Positions 9,674 to 12,900 of a stretch of DNA of 12,900 nt are shown here, piece by piece; position 1 is the stretch's first letter, and each line of letters opens with the position of its first letter. The notes under the pieces are model-generated. The model saw only the letters and a list, made by a program, of their open reading frames with translations. It did not search any database and was not told where the DNA came from. The stretch comes from a bacterium (GTDB taxonomy: Bacteria; SZUA-79; Acidulodesulfobacterales; Acidulodesulfobacteraceae): contig JAJYWW010000039.1 of the NCBI GenBank assembly GCA_021791295.1, positions 1 through 12,900 of the forward strand, written 5' to 3'. The position numbers and the translations under genes were made by a program.

Positions 9674-10441
9674 TTATGCCGCTTTAGATAAAAACTCTTT
9701 GGTAAGTTCAAGATAGTAAACAGCGCCTTTCGAGTTTATGTCGTATAGAATTATGGGCTTTCCGAAACTGGAACTTTCAGGAAGTTTTACGTTTCTCGGT
9801 ATAACGTTTTCATAAATTTTCTGTCCGAAATATTTTTTAACTTCGCTTACAATTTGGTTTGTGAGGTTAGCCCTTCCGTCAAACATAGTAAATAAAACCC
9901 CTTCTACATATAAAGTTTTATTTAATCTTTGATTGACTAATTTTATAGTCTGCATAAGCCGAGATATTCCTTCTAAAGAATAATACTCGCACTGCATAGG
10001 AATTAAGACGCTGTCCGAAGCGGTTAAGGCATTAATAGTCAAAAGTCCTAAAGAGGGCGGGGTATCGATAAAAATATAATCGTAATCGACTTTTATTTTA
10101 TCTATAATATTTTTTTTAAAAAAATACTCTCTTTCTCGAACGTTTACGAGTTCTACCTCTATGCCGGCAAGGTCGGAATTTGCAGGCATTAAAAAAAGAT
10201 TTTTCATCTGCGTACGATAAATTGCATCGCCGGCTTCGGCCGTGCCTGCAAGACATTCATAAACGGTAGGTTTTCCGTTATCTACGGAAATATTTAACCC
10301 GCTTGTAGCATTCGCCTGAGGGTCTGCATCTATCAACAGCACTTTTTTCTCGTATGCAGATAAGCATGCGGCAATATTAACAGCGGTAGTAGTTTTGCCC
10401 ACTCCGCCTTTCTGATTTGAAATACTGACTACTTTTGACAT
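9674..10441 (-). CDS. parA: Chromosome-partition ATPase ParA (Soj, MinD/ParA family)
   Basis: Walker-type ATPase that binds DNA non-specifically as an ATP dimer and moves ParB-parS complexes. The deviant Walker A KGGVGKTT, with the signature lysine, lies at residues 10-17 from the ATG. IDADPQANAT matches switch I, IFIDTPPSLG Walker B, and PMQCEYYSLEG follows. There is no N-terminal helix-turn-helix, so it is the short chromosomal (Soj) type. I place the start at ATG 10441-10439, giving 255 residues and the usual MSKVVSISNQKGG beginning. The frame also opens at a TTG at 10456, which would add five residues without family support. No clear ribosome site precedes the ATG; GGGTTA is the only G-rich stretch. 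Confidence 0.97.
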   Translation of the reverse strand: MSKVVSISNQKGGVGKTTTAVNIAACLSAYEKKVLLIDADPQANATSGLNISVDNGKPTVYECLAGTAEAGDAIYRTQMKNLFLMPANSDLAGIEVELVNVREREYFFKKNIIDKIKVDYDYIFIDTPPSLGLLTINALTASDSVLIPMQCEYYSLEGISRLMQTIKLVNQRLNKTLYVEGVLFTMFDGRANLTNQIVSEVKKYFGQKIYENVIPRNVKLPESSSFGKPIILYDINSKGAVYYLELTKEFLSKAA

Positions 10442-10445
10442 AAAA

Positions 10446-10463
10446 TTAACCCGCAAACATCAT
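10446..10463 (-). other. Five-codon upstream reading frame in the parA leader
   Basis: In the predicted parA leader an ATGATG opens a frame Met-Met-Phe-Ala-Gly followed by TAA, ending four bases before the parA ATG. It has no visible ribosome site. Stop-to-start spacing of this kind could permit coupled initiation of parA, but it may be accidental. Confidence 0.2.
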
Positions 10464-10492
10464 TTATATATAATCAAAAAAATTACGAAATA

Positions 10493-10521
10493 ATTATATC
10501 ATTAATTAAACTTAATTCCAA
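10493..10521 (-). promoter_or_regulatory. Promoter of parA-parB, probably also reading into the ATP synthase genes
   Basis: The minus strand shows TTGGAA (10521-10516), a 17-base spacer, and a perfect TATAAT (10498-10493) preceded by TGA, giving an extended -10. Transcription should start near 10486, leaving a leader of about 45 bases. It is the best promoter match in the window. The -35 hexamer lies inside the last of three GGAAT repeats, so a protein bound to those repeats would compete with or contact RNA polymerase. Confidence 0.7.
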
Positions 10522-10542
10522 TTTATTCCGATTTAATTCCAA
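10511..10542 (-). repeat. Three phased GGAAT direct repeats between parS and the parA promoter
   Basis: On the minus strand the units are TTGGAATTAAA (10542-10532), TCGGAATAAA (10531-10522) and TTGGAATTAAG (10521-10511). GGAAT cores recur at spacings of 11 and 10 bases, one helical turn, so they face the same side of the DNA. The third unit supplies the -35 box of the parA promoter. They could be an operator or an upstream activating element; the binding protein cannot be named from sequence. Confidence 0.55.
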
Positions 10543-10544
10543 AT

Positions 10545-10576
10545 AGATATTTTGTTTCACGTGAAACAAAATATCT
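10545..10576. promoter_or_regulatory. parS: parS centromere within a perfect 32-bp palindrome
   Basis: The core TGTTTCACGTGAAACA (10553-10568) is the canonical bacterial parS sequence bound by the ParB helix-turn-helix. Flanking bases stay perfectly self-complementary for eight more positions on each side, from 10545 to 10576, ending exactly at the stop codon of the metal-transporter gene. The site lies about 110 bases upstream of parA, so ParB loading here could also influence parA transcription. I found no second intact core in the window. Confidence 0.96.
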
Positions 10577-11287
10577 TCACATTAATGCTATCAGCCTTCC
10601 GCAAATAAACCCTGCGGCGGCGGCGGCTCCGCCTATCAAAACCATTTCGGAAGCGCTTTTTAATCTGCCGGTCTTAGTTACTTTTGCTTTGGCAAGTCCG
10701 GTAAAGGCAAGAACGACGACGGTAAAAATAATTGAAACGGAAACTGCCGTTAATGAATGTTTAATAAAGAAAAAAGGCAACAGAGGCGGAATACCGCCTG
10801 CTAAAAAAGATAATCCGGTATATGATGCTATTTTTATCGGGTTTTCATAGTAATCCTTGCTTATCCCAAGTTCGTCCTGAACCATAAAATCAAGCAGTAT
10901 TTTTTTATCCGACATAAGTTTTTTAACTATAGGCTCTATTTCTTCTATGGTAAACCCTTTATCCTGGTATATTTCATATATTTCTTCAATTTCATGCTCC
11001 GGATTTTCTTTAATTTCCCTTATCTCCCTGTTAATTTCTTTCTGATAAAATTCGTTCTGCGATTTTGTCGCAAGATAAGCGCCAAAAAACATCGATACCG
11101 TACCTGCGACGATTTCCGCTGCGCCGGACATTAAAACTATTTTTAAGTTTATTAATGCTCCCGTAACGCCGGCTATAAATCCGACCGTAGTAACTAACCC
11201 GTCGTTAATTCCGAATACGAACTCCCTTATCAATCTGCCTTCAGGCGTATGCCAGTCTTCATTATGAAATCTTTTTAACGGATCCAA
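10577..11287 (-). CDS. VIT1/CCC1-family membrane metal transporter, TTG start
   Basis: Predicted inner-membrane protein that moves Fe2+ or Mn2+ out of the cytoplasm. Characterised relatives are yeast CCC1 and plant VIT1, which load vacuoles. The 236 residues show five hydrophobic segments near 31-49, 52-73, 153-172, 179-199 and 212-235, with FGINDGLVTTVGFIAGVTGA (25-44), the family's signature in the first helix. The long loop between helices 2 and 3 (about 78-148) is rich in Glu and Asp (ENPEHEIEEIYEIYQ, 94-108; TIEEIEPIVKKL, 113-124), matching the cytoplasmic metal-binding domain. The start is TTG at 11287: the preceding in-frame codon is a stop and the next ATG falls well inside the loop. 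A G-rich ribosome site supports it. The gene follows gltX by 15 bp and ends against parS. Metal specificity is unknown. Confidence 0.9.
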   Translation of the reverse strand: MDPLKRFHNEDWHTPEGRLIREFVFGINDGLVTTVGFIAGVTGALINLKIVLMSGAAEIVAGTVSMFFGAYLATKSQNEFYQKEINREIREIKENPEHEIEEIYEIYQDKGFTIEEIEPIVKKLMSDKKILLDFMVQDELGISKDYYENPIKIASYTGLSFLAGGIPPLLPFFFIKHSLTAVSVSIIFTVVVLAFTGLAKAKVTKTGRLKSASEMVLIGGAAAAAGFICGRLIALM

Positions 11288-11295
11288 TTATCGCA

Positions 11296-11304
11296 CCCCC
11301 ACCT
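11296..11304 (-). promoter_or_regulatory. G-rich ribosome binding site for the metal-transporter TTG start
   Basis: The minus strand reads AGGTGGGGG, beginning in the gltX stop codon and ending eight bases before the TTG at 11287-11285. AGGTGG resembles the Shine-Dalgarno core. The run of five G bases stands out in such AT-rich DNA and supports TTG as the true start. Confidence 0.6.
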
Positions 11305-12784
11305 ATAGCCTTTTAAGCGTTCTTTCCCTGCCCATTAATTTTATAATTTTAAGAATTGACGGTCCGTCCTGCCGTCCTGTTATGCAAAGCCTTAACGTTT
11401 CATAACAGTCCTTTAATGTTTTGCCGCTTTCGGAAGCAGATTCTTTAACGGCATTTTTTACTGCATTTTCGTCGAATTTATCGGAATCTATTTTTTGAAG
11501 ATTATTTAAAAGCGTTTCTTTTAATTTAATATCATATTTAATTTCCGCCGCTTCTATTTTAAAATCTTCAAAAAATATCTTAATTTCCGCTAAAATTTCT
11601 TTGACGGTCTTAAACTCATTTTTTAAAAAATCTATTATTTCGACAAATAACGTTTCTCCGTAAGTTTTTTGAAGCTTTTTCAGCGTTTCTTCCAAATTAA
11701 ATTTTTCGATTAAAATCTTTATCAATATTTCTGTTTTCATGCCCTGCAGCCATTTTTCGTTTATGTGCCTTAATTTTTCTTCGCTAAAAATTGCGCTGGA
11801 ACCTCTTACTTTTTTTATGTCAAAAAGCTCCGCAATTTCTAAAATATTGGAAAATATCTCTTTTTCGGATATTTTTTCTTTGCCGTTTTCTAGTTCACGT
11901 ACGGTAAAAGTATTGCCGGTTACCGCAAGGTAATTTAAAATCGCTTCGGGAAGATAGCCTTCTTTCTTATAATACTCGATATTTGAGGCCGCGTCTCTTT
12001 TGGACATAATTTTGCCGTCTTTTCCGTACAAAAGGGAAATATGCGCAAAAACCGGAGAGACTTTACCTAAAGCGTTAAGAATTAAAATCTGCTTAGGCGT
12101 ATTGCTTATATGGTCTTCGCCCCTTATTACGTGGGTTATCCCGATATCGCTGTCGTCTATTATCGATGCAAAATTATAAGTAAACCTGTTATGCTCCGTT
12201 TTTAAAATAAAATCGCCTATAAGTTTCGGATTAAAAGAAAGCAGTCCGTGAACGGCGTCTTCAAATTCTACGGCTTTAAAATTTCCTCCGGCTTTTAAAA
12301 CTTTAGCTATATCTAAGCGGATTGAAGGATATATGCCCCGTTCTTTAAATTGACTGCTTAATTTTTCTTTTTCTGAGATTGAAAGATTAGCGCATCTGCC
12401 GTTATAGATATAAGGTTTTTTTGATTTAACGGCAATTTCTTTGGATATTAAAATTTCTTCTTCGGTGCAAAAACATTCATATATAAGGTCTTTTTCTTTC
12501 AGAGCGTCAAGATATTTTTCGTAAATCTCCGTTCTTTCGGACTGTCTGTAAAAATAGCCGTATTTTATTCCAAACCAATTTAAATCTTTAATAATTTCGG
12601 TTTCATACTCTTTTTTGCTTCTCGCTCTGTCCGTATCGTCTATTCTTAAGATAAATTCGCCGCCGTATTTTAGGGCAAAAATATAATTAAAAAAGGCGGT
12701 CCTGACTCCTCCTATATGTAGATTACCTGTAGGACTCGGCGCAAAACGAACCTTGACTCCGTTTGTTTTTAAACTTTCTTTCAT
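11303..12784 (-). CDS. gltX: Glutamyl-tRNA synthetase
   Basis: Class I synthetase that charges tRNA-Glu. The 493 residues include the Rossmann-fold start FAPSPTGNLHIGGVRTA (14-30, HIGG at 23-26), RIDDTDRARS (47-56), GEDHISNTPKQILILNALG (222-240) and the KMSKS-loop equivalent GKIMSKRDAA (257-266). The C-terminal half is the helical anticodon-binding region, strongly Lys/Glu-rich. In the zinc-knuckle area three cysteines remain (C104, C106, C131), but the position of the fourth ligand in E. coli GluRS (His) is Asn133. The stop is TAG. The ATG at 12784-12782 has no ribosome site; TATAAT ends nine bases upstream, so the message may be nearly leaderless. Whether it also misacylates tRNA-Gln cannot be judged here. 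Confidence 0.97.
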   Translation of the reverse strand: MKESLKTNGVKVRFAPSPTGNLHIGGVRTAFFNYIFALKYGGEFILRIDDTDRARSKKEYETEIIKDLNWFGIKYGYFYRQSERTEIYEKYLDALKEKDLIYECFCTEEEILISKEIAVKSKKPYIYNGRCANLSISEKEKLSSQFKERGIYPSIRLDIAKVLKAGGNFKAVEFEDAVHGLLSFNPKLIGDFILKTEHNRFTYNFASIIDDSDIGITHVIRGEDHISNTPKQILILNALGKVSPVFAHISLLYGKDGKIMSKRDAASNIEYYKKEGYLPEAILNYLAVTGNTFTVRELENGKEKISEKEIFSNILEIAELFDIKKVRGSSAIFSEEKLRHINEKWLQGMKTEILIKILIEKFNLEETLKKLQKTYGETLFVEIIDFLKNEFKTVKEILAEIKIFFEDFKIEAAEIKYDIKLKETLLNNLQKIDSDKFDENAVKNAVKESASESGKTLKDCYETLRLCITGRQDGPSILKIIKLMGRERTLKRL

Positions 12785-12792
12785 TTTTATTA

Positions 12793-12798
12793 ATTATA
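12793..12798 (-). promoter_or_regulatory. Possible -10 box of gltX
   Basis: A perfect TATAAT on the minus strand lies eight bases before the gltX ATG. The -35 region 17 bases upstream (TAAATT) is poor. Transcription would start within one to three bases of the ATG. In this A/T-rich gap a chance match is possible. Confidence 0.35.
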
Positions 12799-12859
12799 TT
12801 GATTGATGCTTATTTAATTTATTTAATAGTTAAATTTGATTGCGTATAGAATAACATAT

Positions 12860-12900
12860 ATGAAAGCGGTTATTCAACAAAATCATTTAAAGGCAGGGAA
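12860..12900 (+). CDS. Start of a divergent plus-strand gene, possibly DNA polymerase III beta clamp (dnaN)
   Basis: An ATG at 12860 opens a frame of 13 codons, MKAVIQQNHLKAG, that leaves the window still open. It diverges from gltX across a 75-bp gap, as expected for a gene start. The pattern of Lys at 2, alternating hydrophobics, and Leu-x-x-Gly at 10-13 resembles the first strand and helix of many DnaN clamps, but 13 residues cannot establish this. A D-aminoacyl-tRNA deacylase start, which has a similar MKAVIQ beginning, is an alternative. No ribosome site is visible. TAGAAT (12847-12852) could be a -10 box that would make the message leaderless. Confidence 0.35.
   Translation, partial: MKAVIQQNHLKAG

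Noticed and set aside
10442..10456. Upstream TTG start for parA
   Set aside because: It adds five residues not found in ParA relatives, while the ATG at 10441 gives the usual beginning directly before the Walker A region.
10545..10576. Palindrome as a classical Rho-independent terminator
   Set aside because: The stem is AT-rich, has no loop, and is not followed by a T run on the minus strand; the perfect parS core explains it better. A secondary effect on transcription is still possible.
12785..12900. Replication origin in the gltX upstream gap
   Set aside because: I found no DnaA-box cluster. TTATTCAACA at the right edge resembles a box only poorly and lies in a likely coding start.

Overview
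The window is a compact, AT-rich bacterial chromosome segment. Every confidently called gene lies on the minus strand, so transcription runs from high to low coordinates. In that order the genes are gltX, a VIT1/CCC1-type metal transporter, the parS centromere, parA, parB, the ATP synthase genes for b', b, delta, alpha, gamma, beta and epsilon, then serS and a left-truncated ftsK. A separate plus-strand gene probably begins at 12860 and runs out of the window. No gene-free stretch exceeds 300 bases; the longest is the 135-bp parS/parA control region (10442-10576).

The likely source is a Gram-negative, free-living bacterium of the broad deltaproteobacterial (Desulfobacterota-like) type. The reasons are two different b-type stator genes (b' and b) at the head of an F1 operon, the absence of atpB and atpE (a and c subunits), and parA-parB directly upstream, an order I recall from Geobacter-like genomes. 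The low GC would fit an AT-rich lineage within that group. Assignment below this level is not supported by anything seen here.

Region by region. 12785-12859 is a short divergent intergenic region. gltX (11303-12784) and the metal transporter (10577-11287) are separated by 15 bp and probably co-transcribed. The transporter stop codon abuts a perfect 32-bp palindrome containing the consensus parS core. Between parS and parA lie three helically phased GGAAT repeats and a strong extended -10 promoter. parA and parB form the chromosome-partition pair. A 32-bp spacer made only of A and T separates parB from the ATP synthase genes, and carries a second copy of the extended -10 string TGATATAAT found at parA. 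Short or overlapping junctions link the seven ATP synthase genes. serS follows after an AT-rich gap with a possible promoter, and ftsK starts one base after the serS stop.

Taken together this looks like an origin-proximal housekeeping block: chromosome partition (parABS), DNA translocation at division (ftsK), energy (F1 and stator of ATP synthase) and aminoacyl-tRNA synthesis (gltX, serS). I found no sign of an undescribed defence, mobile or biosynthetic system. The points most worth a second look are the extended parS palindrome with its adjacent control region, the paired TGATATAAT promoters, an epsilon subunit lacking its whole C-terminal helical domain, and the metal transporter wedged against the centromere.
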